A stretch of DNA of 64,000 nt, from positions 45,305 through 109,304 of the forward strand of contig NZ_JABBGJ010000039.1 in assembly GCF_012927345.1 (NCBI RefSeq). Reading direction: 5' to 3'. The notes beneath the pieces were generated by a model. It ran no database searches. It was not told the origin of the DNA and worked only from the letters and a program-made list of their open reading frames with translations. This document shows positions 9,106 through 18,775 of this stretch, in pieces; the first letter of the stretch is position 1; the number at the start of each line of letters is the position of its first letter. Source of the stretch: Paraburkholderia polaris (GTDB lineage: Bacteria > Pseudomonadota > Gammaproteobacteria > Burkholderiales > Burkholderiaceae). Made by a program: the position numbers and the translations under genes.

Positions 9106-11337
9106 TCAGAAAGTCACCGAAAAGCCGACGGTCGAAAACGACACGCCGGTCGCGCTGACGCTCGATCCCGTACTGCTGACCGACGACCCCGTTGTAGACA
9201 CCGAACTGCCGACTGCGCCCACCGCCGACCCGGTCGCGCTGACGCTCGAACCCGTTGCACCGACGCTTGAGCCGGTCATCGCGACGACTGAGCCGGTCAC
9301 GAAGAGCTGCGCCGTGGTGATGCCCGTTTGCAAGCCAATCACGATCGAGGTCGAGCTGCCGCTGACCGTGACGGCCGAGTTGCCGCCCACGGTGCTGGTG
9401 GAGTCGGCGGCCACGCTGGATGTCGAATCGGCGCCCACACTGGTGGTCGAGTTACTGGCGACGCTCAGGCTGTGGTCGCTGCCAACGCTCAGGGTGTGGT
9501 TGCTGCCAACGCTCAGGCTGTGGTTGCTGCCAACGCTATGCGTCATGTCGCTGGCGACCGTCAGCGTGTGTTTATGGCCCACCGTGTGGGTCGAATCGTT
9601 CGAGACATTCAGGCTGTAGTTGCGGCCGATGGTATGCGTCTCATCGTTAGCCACCTCGGCGCTGGAGTTGTTGCCGACCTTGCGGCTCTGGTTGCTGGCG
9701 ATCGACGCGGCATAGTCGTTACCGATCGATACCGTATAGTCGCGGCCGACGCCGCGCGTCGCATCGTTACTTACATTGACGGCTTCGTCGCGGCCGACCT
9801 GGCGCGTCGCGTCGTTCTCGACGGAGACGTCATAGTTGCGCTCCGCGTGGAGGGCAATCTGCTCCGCGCCCGCTTTGTCTTCGAAACGAAGCATGTTGGC
9901 GTTAGCGCTGCTGCCGCCTGGTGTGCGCGTGACAAAGCCGCTTTGCGTCGCGGCTTCCGGCAGCGCGAACGGCGGCATCTGATCGGCGTTATAGATGCGC
10001 CCGGTGATGACCGGGCGGTCGAGCGCGCCGTTGAGAAAATCGACCACCACTTCCTGGCCGACACGCGGAATATGAATGCTGCCGAAGCCGGCGCCGGCCC
10101 ACGCGTCGGACACGCGAATCCAGCATGAGCTGTTCTCGTCTCGTTTGCCGTAGCGGTCCCAGCGGAATTGCACTTTCACGCGGCCGTATTGGTCAGTCCA
10201 GATGTCCTGGCCTGCCGGTCCGACGACCACCGCGGTTTGTGGGCCCGTGGCTTTGGGCACCGGCGTCACGCTGGGCGCGCGAAAGGGCAGCGAAGCAGGT
10301 TGCGCAACGAGATCGAAGTCGTATTGCGCGTGGCTGCTGCCGCTTGCATAGCCACCTTCCTGCAAGCGGTAGGTCACGCTCACCAGCAGGTATTCGCGAT
10401 TCTCCGCTTGCCGGGGGCAGTCCTGCAGCGTGAAGCGATAGCCCGGCGCGGCTTCACGCAAACGGGTGTGGGCGCGTACGCGCGCGTTCGCCGCCTGTTC
10501 CTCCTCGAGACGCATGCGCACGTAATGCTCGCCCTGCTCGGCTTCGATGTAGCCGCCTTGCCACGCATACCTGGCATACCCGCCGTGCTCGGCGCTCGAA
10601 GACTGGGCCCGCATTTGCGACAGATCGGCTCGCGGTTTGCGGAAGTCGTAGTCGTCGACGGCGAACGCGCCCGCGCTGATCTGGGTGGCGGGACGCCACT
10701 CATCAATACCCTCTTCGCGCGGCAGTGCAAGGCGGTCGGGCGACTGGTACGGCAGCATGGCGTGCTCGGGCAACGGGTCGTGCGCGCTGGTGTCGTCGGC
10801 AAGCACCAGGACCTGCTGACCGGCTTCGTGGCGGAAGTAGTAATAGATGCCTTCCTGTTCCATCAGGCGGCTGACGAAGTTGAAATCGCTTTCCTGGTAT
10901 TGCACACAATAGTCCCAGCTTCGATAGCTCGCGAGCAGGCGTTCTTCGACGGGAAAGCCATATTTGCCGATGACCTCGCGCAGAATCTCGACCGCCGTGT
11001 GGTTCTGAAAAATGCGGCAGTCGGTTGTGTTCGTCAGATACCACAGCCATGGCCGCAGCGTGACCGCATAGATGTAGGTGCGCGGCGTAACGGTCTCGCG
11101 TCCGGCGAATTCGCAGCGCACGATCTGGCCGCCGAGGTATCGCGTGCTGCCATTGAGCGTGACGATGTTGAGCGTCAGCGGCTTGCCAAGCAGCGCGTTC
11201 ATATCGAGCGAAGCGGACGGGCTCACTAGTTCCACGTTGAATTCATACAGCGCCGACAGTGTCTCGTCGCCGCGTAGCGAGCGGAATCGAAGCATCTGCG
11301 GATCGAGCGGCGTGTGCGCGATGATGATGTGGTTCAT
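9106..11337 (-). CDS. vgrG: T6SS spike protein VgrG (TssI) with long repeat C-terminus
   Basis: 743 residues. The gp27/gp44-like head covers residues ~1-365 (LFRSLRGDE-type start, VSRLMEQEGIYYYFRHE), and the gp5-like OB fold with DQYGRVKVQFRWDR and SIHIPRVGQEVVVDFLNG spans ~366-450. From ~500 to the end there are only short repeats: VGSNHSLS-type units (~8 residues) and then TGSSVSATG-type units (~7 residues), consistent with the gp5 beta-helix needle plus a repetitive tip. No toxin domain is seen. Start at 11337, 10 nt after the tssG stop; upstream in-frame codons would lie inside tssG. It feeds the DUF2169/PAAR-like genes that follow. Confidence 0.95.
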   Translation of the reverse strand: MNHIIIAHTPLDPQMLRFRSLRGDETLSALYEFNVELVSPSASLDMNALLGKPLTLNIVTLNGSTRYLGGQIVRCEFAGRETVTPRTYIYAVTLRPWLWYLTNTTDCRIFQNHTAVEILREVIGKYGFPVEERLLASYRSWDYCVQYQESDFNFVSRLMEQEGIYYYFRHEAGQQVLVLADDTSAHDPLPEHAMLPYQSPDRLALPREEGIDEWRPATQISAGAFAVDDYDFRKPRADLSQMRAQSSSAEHGGYARYAWQGGYIEAEQGEHYVRMRLEEEQAANARVRAHTRLREAAPGYRFTLQDCPRQAENREYLLVSVTYRLQEGGYASGSSHAQYDFDLVAQPASLPFRAPSVTPVPKATGPQTAVVVGPAGQDIWTDQYGRVKVQFRWDRYGKRDENSSCWIRVSDAWAGAGFGSIHIPRVGQEVVVDFLNGALDRPVITGRIYNADQMPPFALPEAATQSGFVTRTPGGSSANANMLRFEDKAGAEQIALHAERNYDVSVENDATRQVGRDEAVNVSNDATRGVGRDYTVSIGNDYAASIASNQSRKVGNNSSAEVANDETHTIGRNYSLNVSNDSTHTVGHKHTLTVASDMTHSVGSNHSLSVGSNHTLSVGSDHSLSVASNSTTSVGADSTSSVAADSTSTVGGNSAVTVSGSSTSIVIGLQTGITTAQLFVTGSVVAMTGSSVGATGSSVSATGSAVGAVGSSVSTTGSSVSSTGSSVSATGVSFSTVGFSVTF

Positions 11338-11347
11338 GGCAAATTCT

Positions 11348-12445
11348 TCAAAGACCCGACTGAGCGCTGGCCGCGCGGGAGGCGCGAGTGTTGCGGGTGT
11401 CGCGAGTTTCAGGTTGATAGACGAGATCGTCGGCAGCGAGCGTGCTGGTTCGCGTGCCGAGCCAACTGGCGAAGCCCAGCGGCCGGCCGACGGCGAGTGC
11501 GGTGCCGGCAACCTGATCGGCGGCCATCAGCAGGCGCACGTCCCACGACCACTCGACACCGGCGTATTGCCGCACCCAATCCGTCAACTGCTGCGTAAGC
11601 GGGGCGCCGGGTAGCAAGGCGGCGTATTGCTCGCGTGACAGGGGGCCGAGCCGAACCTCGAATTTCGTCTGCGCGTCGCGAACCGCTGCCCCCAACATGG
11701 CGTCGGCACCAAGCCGGCGGGTGGTCGCGCGCGCGCGTAACGCGGTGCGCTGCGGCTCTTCGACCGGCAGCCATTGCGGCAGCCATTCGACGATCTGGAC
11801 GGGTACGCCGAGGCCGGCGCGCAGGATGCTCCGCAGACCCTCCGCGTTGCGCGTCTGTCGCACCAGGTGGCCGGCCATGAAATATCTGGCGTGATCCGAC
11901 AGCGTGTCGGGTCGCCGCGCCTCTCGCCGCGCCAGATGGATGAGGCTCGCCAGGTAGCGATCGAACCGCCCGCCCTCGCCACGGTCGAGGCTGACCGTAG
12001 GTTGTGCATCGGCCCAGGCGCGGTAGAACAGCAGGATCAGCCGATGATGAAACAGATCGACGAATGCGGTCAGCGCGTGGTCGTCGTGATGGCGAGCACG
12101 CTCGCGCACGAACTCGGTCAGATGCAGGGGCAGAGGACCGTTCGGTCCGAATAGACCGAAGCTGTGAATCAGGACACGCGGCTTCGCGCCTTCTGCTGGC
12201 GCAGTCGCGGTGGCGAGCGTTGCCGGCGCGAAGGCCAGCGAAGGCAGCTGCCCGATCCGCAGCGGTTCATCGGCCGGATGCGCCGAGCGTCCCAACGGCG
12301 CCGGGGCCGCCGCGCGTGCGTCCAGCCAGCGCAACAGGTTGTACAGATCGTACTTGTATGGCGCATCGGCAACGCATTGCCAGAAATGCGCGAGCATAGA
12401 ACTGGCGTGCGGCACATGCGACGATGGGGCGATTGCGTTGCTCAT
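11348..12445 (-). CDS. tssG: T6SS baseplate protein TssG (ImpH/VasB)
   Basis: 365 residues from the ATG at 12445, which overlaps the tssF stop as ATGA. TssG forms the baseplate wedge with TssF and TssE. Family features: an N-terminal PYKYDLYNLLRWLDAR, RIGQLPSLAFAP, and SFGLFGPNGPLPLHLTEF, followed by FYRAWADAQPTV. The C-terminal GLGVPVQIVEWLPQWLPV and VEWSWDVRLLM are also typical. It appears intact, unlike tssF upstream. Confidence 0.95.
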   Translation of the reverse strand: MSNAIAPSSHVPHASSMLAHFWQCVADAPYKYDLYNLLRWLDARAAAPAPLGRSAHPADEPLRIGQLPSLAFAPATLATATAPAEGAKPRVLIHSFGLFGPNGPLPLHLTEFVRERARHHDDHALTAFVDLFHHRLILLFYRAWADAQPTVSLDRGEGGRFDRYLASLIHLARREARRPDTLSDHARYFMAGHLVRQTRNAEGLRSILRAGLGVPVQIVEWLPQWLPVEEPQRTALRARATTRRLGADAMLGAAVRDAQTKFEVRLGPLSREQYAALLPGAPLTQQLTDWVRQYAGVEWSWDVRLLMAADQVAGTALAVGRPLGFASWLGTRTSTLAADDLVYQPETRDTRNTRASRAASAQSGL

Positions 12446-14351
12446 GCTGTGGGGCGGCTTCCGACGCGAGGTGGCCAACGTTTCACTTGTCCACGTTGCA
12501 GCGTGGCTACCGCGAGTTCGCTAAAGCTATTCAATGACACGTGACGTGCAAAAAATTGCTCCAGCACCGCGCCGAATAGATACGTGCTCGCGCCCGCAAA
12601 CGAGGTTTCGTCGAGCATCAGCGACACCGCCACACCGCGGCCGAACATCGGCGGTCCCGCCTGAGGCAACTGACGGCAGACCGGCTCAACTCGAACGCTG
12701 CGTACACCGTCAATTTGCGGCCGCACAGCTGCGTCGGCTGCGCCCGCATAGAGTTCGAGCAATTCGCGCAAGGCCTGCGCCCCCTGCACACTGTCAAGAT
12801 CGGTCAGCGTGAGGTAGTCGAGCCCGAGATGCTTGACGAGTCGCCATGTGATTTCGTTTTCCGCAAGGGGCGGCTGCGGCGGCGTGGGCCGCCGCAGCGC
12901 CTGGATGGCGGCGACCGGGGCCGAGGTGCGCAGACTGAAATCGCTAGTGCTGCCGGTTGGCATCAGCAGTGCGAGATCGCGGTTGGTACACATGGCGTCG
13001 ACGGACAGGTGCCGCAAGTCGTCGGAAAACGGCGCTTCGTGCTGATCCACCAACGATATGAATACTTCGCTGCCGGCATAGGCCGGCCTCGTACTGCTGC
13101 GCGCTGCGCGGCTTGCAGCATGGTCGCGTGGGGCGACGAGCCGCGCTTCGCGCCGTATCGAAAAATAGCGGCCGCGATCGGCGTGGTCGTGGGAGAGACC
13201 GCCGTAGAAAGGATGGAACTCACAGTGCCCGCCGTCAGACTGGCGATGGCCCCCGTCACTTTCTCGACGCCGTAAATTTCGTAGTCCAGCGGCCGTGTGC
13301 GGTCGACTACGACATGATGCTCATACCGCTGATTCGTGATGGCGATGCGGTCGGTCCGCTTCGGGAACAGGTTGATCGCCGGCGTGCAAAACAACGCGAG
13401 GCTGCGCAGATCGACCGACCGTTCGAGCTCGGGCGACGCTTGGTCGAGCAGAACGGTCAGCGAGAACGTGGTGCCGTCGATGTTTTGCAGCGCGCGTTGC
13501 AGTGAACCGATGCTGAAAAACAGAAAACGTTGTGGAAAGGCGAAATACTCGTGCAGCAGCCGGTACCCCTGGAACGAACGCGAACCGTACGGCAGCAACG
13601 CCTGGGCAGCATCCAACCCTTCCTGGCGGATGGCCTCGCCGTCGAGCAGCGAGCAGGCGCTACCAGTGTGACTTGTGTTGCCCGAAACCGAAGGTCCGTG
13701 GCAGATGACACCGAGATGATGACCTAGCACCTGCTCCAGCAGCGGCAGTGCCTGATTGTCCGGACCGCTGAGAAAAAACGTCAAGGAATCGAGCGGCAAC
13801 TCGCGCAGATTGCCGACGCCGCTGGCTTCCAGTTGAATATGCAGCGCGCCGCGCACGCGGCTTGTCAGTTGGCCGTGCGGCAACGGCAGATCGGCGGGGA
13901 CACCGCCCAGTTTGACTTCGGTGATACGCAGCGGCCACAACGTGACATCGTGCGCGGTGCTGAATTCACAGGCGGTCTGCTCGCCTGGCGCCAGATTGCC
14001 GCGCAGCGGCGTGCCGGCCGGCAGCGTATAGCCGGACAGCAGACTGCCTTCGCGCAAGTTCGGCTGCACGGCGACGATCGTCATTGACGGCAGCGGAGCG
14101 AGGTAGTTCGGATAGACCACGTCGAGCAGGCGCTGGGAGAAACGCGGAAACTCGGCGTCCATTTTTAACTGGATGCGCGCGGTCAGAAAGCTGAAACCTT
14201 CAAGGAGCCGCTCGACATACGGATCGCTCACCTCGATGCCGCGCATGCCCAGGTGTCCGGCGGCCTGCGGGAATTCGGCCGCAAATTCGGCGCCGAGCTC
14301 GCGCAGATACGCAAGTTCGCGGTTGTAGTAGTCGAGCAGGCGGGCGTCCAT
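12442..14351 (-). pseudogene. tssF: T6SS baseplate protein TssF (ImpG/VasA), interrupted by a frameshift
   Basis: The full span is 1910 nt, one base short of a multiple of three. The N-terminal part starts at ATG 14351 (TAATG overlap with tssE) with MDARLLDYYNRELAYLRELG, the TssF hallmark, and stays in frame to ~13224. The C-terminal part, from ~13218 in the minus-1 frame, gives EFHPFYGG, YFSIRREARL, GSEVFISLVDQHEAPFSDDL and CTNRDL, all conserved TssF segments. One added base near 13218-13223 restores a ~636-residue protein of normal family length. As sequenced, the N-terminal frame continues into unrelated residues and stops at 12963. There is no slippery heptamer at the junction, so it is either a real null mutation or a sequencing error. 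Confidence 0.9.
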
Positions 14352-14890
14352 TACATGGCTTCCTGCGAACGGAGCACAACATGGCCGCTCTCGATGTCGA
14401 TGTCCGAGCGAAACTGGAAGGCTTGAGGCGCTGTGGCCGGACACAACTGGCCGGTGATTTCCAGTGACAGGATGGCGTGCGACTGAGCGTGCACGTTGCA
14501 CCGCACCTCCACGCTTTCAGCGAGAATGCGCGGCTCGAACTGCACGACCGCCTCACGGATTGCGCGCTCCATACCGTCCTGGTCAAGCGCCGAAGCGCGA
14601 CCGCCTGCCCATGCGCGCATGCCGAAATTCAACACGGATCTGCGCACGTGCGGGTACGCGGCGAGATCGTCGGTCGCTTCAAGGCTCGCGCAGTTCAATA
14701 GCCAGCTCAGGTCGCGCAGCACGGCGTCGCGCAGATCAGCGCGCGACGGGGCGAACGCGACCCCGCCGTCGACCTGTGGCGGCCGTCGCTCCGTCAGCCG
14801 ATCCAGCAGGCTGGGACGCGCCTCGACGTGCGCACGAGCGCGGATCGGTGCGCGATCTCGCGTTGAGATGGAAGGAAGGGTGGGACTCAC
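14351..14890 (-). CDS. tssE: T6SS baseplate protein TssE (gp25-like)
   Basis: 179 residues. TssE is the gp25-like baseplate wedge subunit that starts sheath assembly. Motifs: PSLLDRLTER, LRDLSWLLNC and the typical SVLNFGMRAWAG block, followed by a VQFEPRIL segment. The start is GTG at 14890 with a GAGAG about 10 nt upstream; no nearby ATG would retain the N-terminus. The stop overlaps the tssF start (TAATG). It follows hcp after a ~96-nt gap. Confidence 0.9.
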   Translation of the reverse strand: MSPTLPSISTRDRAPIRARAHVEARPSLLDRLTERRPPQVDGGVAFAPSRADLRDAVLRDLSWLLNCASLEATDDLAAYPHVRRSVLNFGMRAWAGGRASALDQDGMERAIREAVVQFEPRILAESVEVRCNVHAQSHAILSLEITGQLCPATAPQAFQFRSDIDIESGHVVLRSQEAM

Positions 14891-14986
14891 AAAAGAGACT
14901 CTCGTTGGCTAACTGGCTAACTAAGTGGCGTGCGGACGGAAGCGTTTGCCGCCGCATCCGCACGGCGCACCGGTTGAGGGAAGAGG

Positions 14987-15469
14987 CTAGACCTCGCGGT
15001 TTTCCTTGATGTCCCAGGCAAGTACGCTTTCTCCGCCCTTCGTGCCCTGGTCCGTCTGTTCCCAATACTGTTTTTGCACCTTTGCCGCCTGGAACGAGTA
15101 TGTGATTCGCACTGCCTCGGACCCTTTTTCCGCGCCTTGCTGTACGGCCGTCACCAACACTTCGGACAAGGTGATGCGCAGATACTCGATTTGCGAGCCG
15201 CCGGCTTTGCACACGGAGATCTCGACCTTGGGGAGGTGCTTGCCGTTGGCGCAGTATTTGAGAATGGCGGGCGCCGCCTTGTCCAGGAAGGTTTCGACCT
15301 GCAAGTCGTTGAAACTGACTTTGCCGATGCCGCCACCGCTTCCGGTCGCCATGCTGCCGGGCTGCGTTGCGCCCCAGCCATAGGACTGGATGTCGATCCA
15401 TCCCTTGTGATTGGCGTCTTTGGACTCGCCGGTTACGTTGTCCACCCGCATGTACATATCAACTGACAT
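14987..15469 (-). CDS. hcp: Hcp (TssD), T6SS inner-tube protein
   Basis: 160 residues, the normal Hcp size. Hexameric rings of Hcp stack into the expelled inner tube and can carry small effectors. MSVDMYMRVDNVTGESKD opens the protein; GWIDIQSYGWG, KVSFNDLQVE and VRITYSFQAAKVQKQYWEQ are typical. A very strong AGGAGG lies 6 nt before the ATG, which fits the high expression expected for a tube protein. No C-terminal extension is present. Confidence 0.96.
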   Translation of the reverse strand: MSVDMYMRVDNVTGESKDANHKGWIDIQSYGWGATQPGSMATGSGGGIGKVSFNDLQVETFLDKAAPAILKYCANGKHLPKVEISVCKAGGSQIEYLRITLSEVLVTAVQQGAEKGSEAVRITYSFQAAKVQKQYWEQTDQGTKGGESVLAWDIKENREV

Positions 15470-15529
15470 TCCCTACCTCCTGGTTCCTACTGATTGAAAC
15501 GACTTCAACGATCGAAGCGAAAGCACGGC

Positions 15530-17026
15530 TCAATCGCCATGCTTGAGCGCGGGTAACTGCGAAACGAGACGCAGGGATACCGTTAGCCCTTCTAATTGAT
15601 AGTGCGGTCGCAAAAAGAATTTCGCGCTGTAATAGCCCGGGTTGCCGTCGATGTCTTCCACAACCACGGACGCCGCCGCAAGCGGCTTTCGCGCCTTGGT
15701 GTCCTGCGATGAATTGACCGGATCGCTGTCGACGTAATGCATGATCCAGTTGTTGAGCCACGATTCCATCTCGCTGCGCTCCTTGAATGACCCTACCTTG
15801 TCGCGCACGATGCACTTCAAATAGTGCGCAAAGCGGCAACACGCGAACAGGTAGGGCAAGCGTGCCGCGAGTCGCGCGTTGTCCGTGGCCGTGGCGTCGT
15901 GATACTCCGCCGGCCGCTGCAATGATTGGGCGCCGATGAACGCCGCAAGACTGGAATTCTTGTGATGGACGAAAGGCATGAAGCCATTGCGTGCGAGTTC
16001 CGCTTCGCGGCGGTCGCTGATCGCAATTTCAGTGGGACACTTCATGTCGACGCCACCGTCGTCGGTTGGAAACGAGTGGGTGGGCAGGTCCTCCACCGCG
16101 CCGCCGGATTCGACGCCGCGAATCGACGTACACCAACCATACAGCTTGAATGAACGGTTGATGTTGGTCGCCATTGCATAGGCCGAATTGATCCATGCGT
16201 AGCGCTCGTGGTTGGCACCGTCGGTGTCTTCTTCGAAGTTGAAGGCGTCGACCGGATTCGTGCGAACGCCATAGGGCAGGCGAGCCAGAAAGCGCGGCAT
16301 CGTAAGGCCCAGATAGCGCGAGTCTTCCATCTCGCGAAGGTGGCGCCAGCCAACGTACTCGCTATTCAGAAAAATCTTGCTGAGGTCGCGCGGGTTCGAT
16401 AGCTCCTGCCACGACTCCATTTGCATGACCGCGGGCGATGCGCCGGTAATGAATGGACAATGCGCGGCGGCCGCGATCTTTGCCATTTCGCCGAGCGTCT
16501 CGATGTCCTGTGGACTGTGATCGAAGTAGTAGTCTCCGACCAGGCAGCCGAGCGGTTCCCCGCCGAATTGGCCGTACTCTTCTTCGTAGATCTTCTTGAA
16601 AATCGGGCTTTGATCCCAGGCGACGCCCTTATAGCGCTTGAGCACGCGGCTCAACTCCGTTTTCGTCACCGGCAGGCAACGGATTTTCAGGAGTTCGTCC
16701 GTCTCGGTGTTGTTGACCAGATAGTGCAGCCCGCGCCACGACGACTCGATCTGCTGAAAATCCTCATGATGGATGATGGCGTTGATCTGCTCCGAGAGCT
16801 TGCGGTCAATCTCGGCGATCACGGCCTGGATTGTTTGGTAGGCGTCGTCCGACATGACCACCGCGTTCTCAAGCGCCTGCAGGGCGAGCGTTTTCATCGC
16901 GCCGTCGATCGCTTGCTGCGCCTGTTCGGTACGCGGATTGAGCTCCCTGATCAGAGAGGCGGAAAAGCGGTCAGCCGAGAGCACAGGCATGAGCTGTTGC
17001 GGCAAGGGGGATTCCGTATGATTCAT
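15530..17026 (-). CDS. tssC: T6SS contractile sheath large subunit TssC (VipB)
   Basis: 498 residues, standard length. TssC pairs with TssB to build the contractile sheath around the Hcp tube. Conserved blocks: HHEDFQQIESSWRGLHYLV, the EEYGQFGGEPLGCLVGDY segment, MPRFLARLPYG, and C-terminal RLPYLFACCRFAHYLKCI. Intact. It lies 87 nt downstream of tssB and 60 nt before hcp. Confidence 0.97.
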   Translation of the reverse strand: MNHTESPLPQQLMPVLSADRFSASLIRELNPRTEQAQQAIDGAMKTLALQALENAVVMSDDAYQTIQAVIAEIDRKLSEQINAIIHHEDFQQIESSWRGLHYLVNNTETDELLKIRCLPVTKTELSRVLKRYKGVAWDQSPIFKKIYEEEYGQFGGEPLGCLVGDYYFDHSPQDIETLGEMAKIAAAAHCPFITGASPAVMQMESWQELSNPRDLSKIFLNSEYVGWRHLREMEDSRYLGLTMPRFLARLPYGVRTNPVDAFNFEEDTDGANHERYAWINSAYAMATNINRSFKLYGWCTSIRGVESGGAVEDLPTHSFPTDDGGVDMKCPTEIAISDRREAELARNGFMPFVHHKNSSLAAFIGAQSLQRPAEYHDATATDNARLAARLPYLFACCRFAHYLKCIVRDKVGSFKERSEMESWLNNWIMHYVDSDPVNSSQDTKARKPLAAASVVVEDIDGNPGYYSAKFFLRPHYQLEGLTVSLRLVSQLPALKHGD

Positions 17027-17113
17027 TGCGGTCTTTTCAACGGTCTTGAGATGAAGGTGTGTCTCGCGCCATGCATGTCGGCATGCACGGCGCGAGGCAC
17101 GTCGCTGTGCACG

Positions 17114-17674
17114 TTACGCGCGCTCGACACCGGCGGTTCCGGCGGCGTCCCCGGCATCCGGCGAACCGGAGGCGTCCACCAGCGCCTTGAGCAGTGAGGG
17201 GCTTTTCAGCGCCTGGGTAATCAGTTCCTCCGCGCCGCTCTTGCCGTCCATGTACGACAGCAGATTCGACAGTTGCGAACGCGCTTGCAGCAACTGGTTG
17301 AGCGCGGGGACCTGGGTCGCGATGGCGTCCGGTGAGAAATCCCCAAGGCTTTCAAAGCTGAGATCCACCGCTAGCAGCCCTTGCCCGGAGATGCTGTTCG
17401 GGACATGCATGGTGACCCGCGGCCGAATCGATTTCAGGCGGCCGTCAAAGTTGTCGATGTCGACTTCGAAGAATTTGCGCTGTTCGAGATCGGGCTGCGG
17501 CTGCGTCGATTTGCCTACGAGATCGGCGACCACTCCCATCACGAACGGTATTTCCACCTTCCGCTCGCTGCCGTAAGTCTCGACGTCGTACTCGATCTGA
17601 ACCCGCGGCGCACGATTACGTGCGATGAATTTTTGCCCCGTTGCTTTTGCTCTTGACGCGTTTGAGTTGCCCAT
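17114..17674 (-). CDS. tssB: T6SS contractile sheath small subunit TssB (VipA)
   Basis: 186 residues. Partner of TssC in the sheath; the C-terminal helix of this family is what ClpV recognises. Seen: APRVQIEYDVETYGSERKVE, LPFVMGV-like IPFVMGVVADLVGKS, RKFFEVDIDNFDGRLKSIRP. GGAGG lies ~7 nt before the ATG. The extreme C-terminus ends in an Ala/Gly/Asp-rich tail. No clpV gene is found in the window. Confidence 0.96.
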   Translation of the reverse strand: MGNSNASRAKATGQKFIARNRAPRVQIEYDVETYGSERKVEIPFVMGVVADLVGKSTQPQPDLEQRKFFEVDIDNFDGRLKSIRPRVTMHVPNSISGQGLLAVDLSFESLGDFSPDAIATQVPALNQLLQARSQLSNLLSYMDGKSGAEELITQALKSPSLLKALVDASGSPDAGDAAGTAGVERA

Positions 17675-17725
17675 TTGAAGTCCTCCGCTGATTTGATTGA
17701 TGTGCTAGCCACGAGGCGCGCCGGC

Positions 17726-18775
17726 TTAATCGCGCAGGTTGTCTGACGTGCTCTGCGCGTGGCCGGCCAGAACATCCACCTGAGGCAATGCAGCGGGCGC
17801 CATGTCACGGACGATGTCGTAGAAGTTCATCCGCATCAGGCGTTGGGCGCGGCGGATCAGTAGCGGCGCCGGATGACTCGGCTCCGCCTGCTCCAAATAC
17901 AGGCACGCATCCTCCAGCGCGAGCATGACGGACTCGCGCGAGCCAATTGGCGCCCGCTCGCCAGGCCCGCGACAATCATTTGCGACGATGGACCGGGCTT
18001 GTTCCACGAGCGGCCTAGTGCCACCCGCAGCCTGCGGAGCGTGCTCGCGTGACGCAAGAATCGCCCGCTGCACCGTCTCTAACGGGGTCTCCACCGCGCT
18101 TGCGGACGGAACCCAGGAGATGTCGAGCCTGGTGGCGATCTGCTGGCGGATTCGGTCGATCGAATCGAGCAGTTGCGGAACAGCGGTCAGTTGGGTTTGC
18201 TCGGCGGCGAGCGCCGCACATAGCGCCGCTTTCTGAATACCGCCGGACGAGGGGTGGTTTTTCGCCGCGGCCGTGGGATTGCTTTCGAGAATCGCCGCAG
18301 CCTCGCGCAACGATAGACCACCGGATGCCAGGCGCAGCAAGATGGCGTCGCGAGCGGCGCGTCCAGCGCCCTTCGGGTCGGTCAACGCCGCGATGGCGTT
18401 GACACGGACCAGCGGATCGAACTCGCCGGCGATCCGCAACTGTGGATGGACGTCCTCCCATTGCTGCTCTAGCGTTTCAGCGGCGAGCGCCAGACCTTTT
18501 GCGTAACCGGGCAAACCGTCGATCTCCGTCCATGCCTGCGTCAACAGAGCGATGATCCGCAAATCGACGCTGCGTCCAAGCAGCTCGACGGCCAGTGTTT
18601 CGACGTGCCGCCAGTCGGGGGCCACGGCGGGAATCAGGGCGTCGCCGAATTGCTGCTCGCGGACGCCCGTCGCCGCTTGCTGCAATGCCGTGAATGCGAC
18701 GTCATATTCCAGATCGACGCCGCAAGGCTGCTCCGGACTCATGGAGCCGATTTGATCGATTGAAAAAGCATTCAT
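17726..18775 (-). CDS. tssA: T6SS protein TssA (ImpA N-terminal domain)
   Basis: 349 residues from ATG 18775. TssA organises baseplate priming and sheath polymerisation. The ImpA-type N-domain has PCGVDLEYDVAFTAL, DWRHVETLAVELLGRSVDLRI and LTQAWTEIDGLPGYAKGL; the C-terminal region ends with SHPAPLLIRRAQRLMRMNFYD-type residues typical of short TssA proteins. The Shine-Dalgarno before the ATG is weak; an in-frame TTG at 18820 with no clear ribosome site would add 15 residues. First gene of the operon, 52 nt before tssB. Confidence 0.92.
   Translation of the reverse strand: MNAFSIDQIGSMSPEQPCGVDLEYDVAFTALQQAATGVREQQFGDALIPAVAPDWRHVETLAVELLGRSVDLRIIALLTQAWTEIDGLPGYAKGLALAAETLEQQWEDVHPQLRIAGEFDPLVRVNAIAALTDPKGAGRAARDAILLRLASGGLSLREAAAILESNPTAAAKNHPSSGGIQKAALCAALAAEQTQLTAVPQLLDSIDRIRQQIATRLDISWVPSASAVETPLETVQRAILASREHAPQAAGGTRPLVEQARSIVANDCRGPGERAPIGSRESVMLALEDACLYLEQAEPSHPAPLLIRRAQRLMRMNFYDIVRDMAPAALPQVDVLAGHAQSTSDNLRD

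Noticed and set aside
13218..13226. Programmed minus-1 frameshift in tssF
   Set aside because: The shift direction would fit, but there is no X XXY YYZ slippery heptamer and no known precedent for recoding in tssF.
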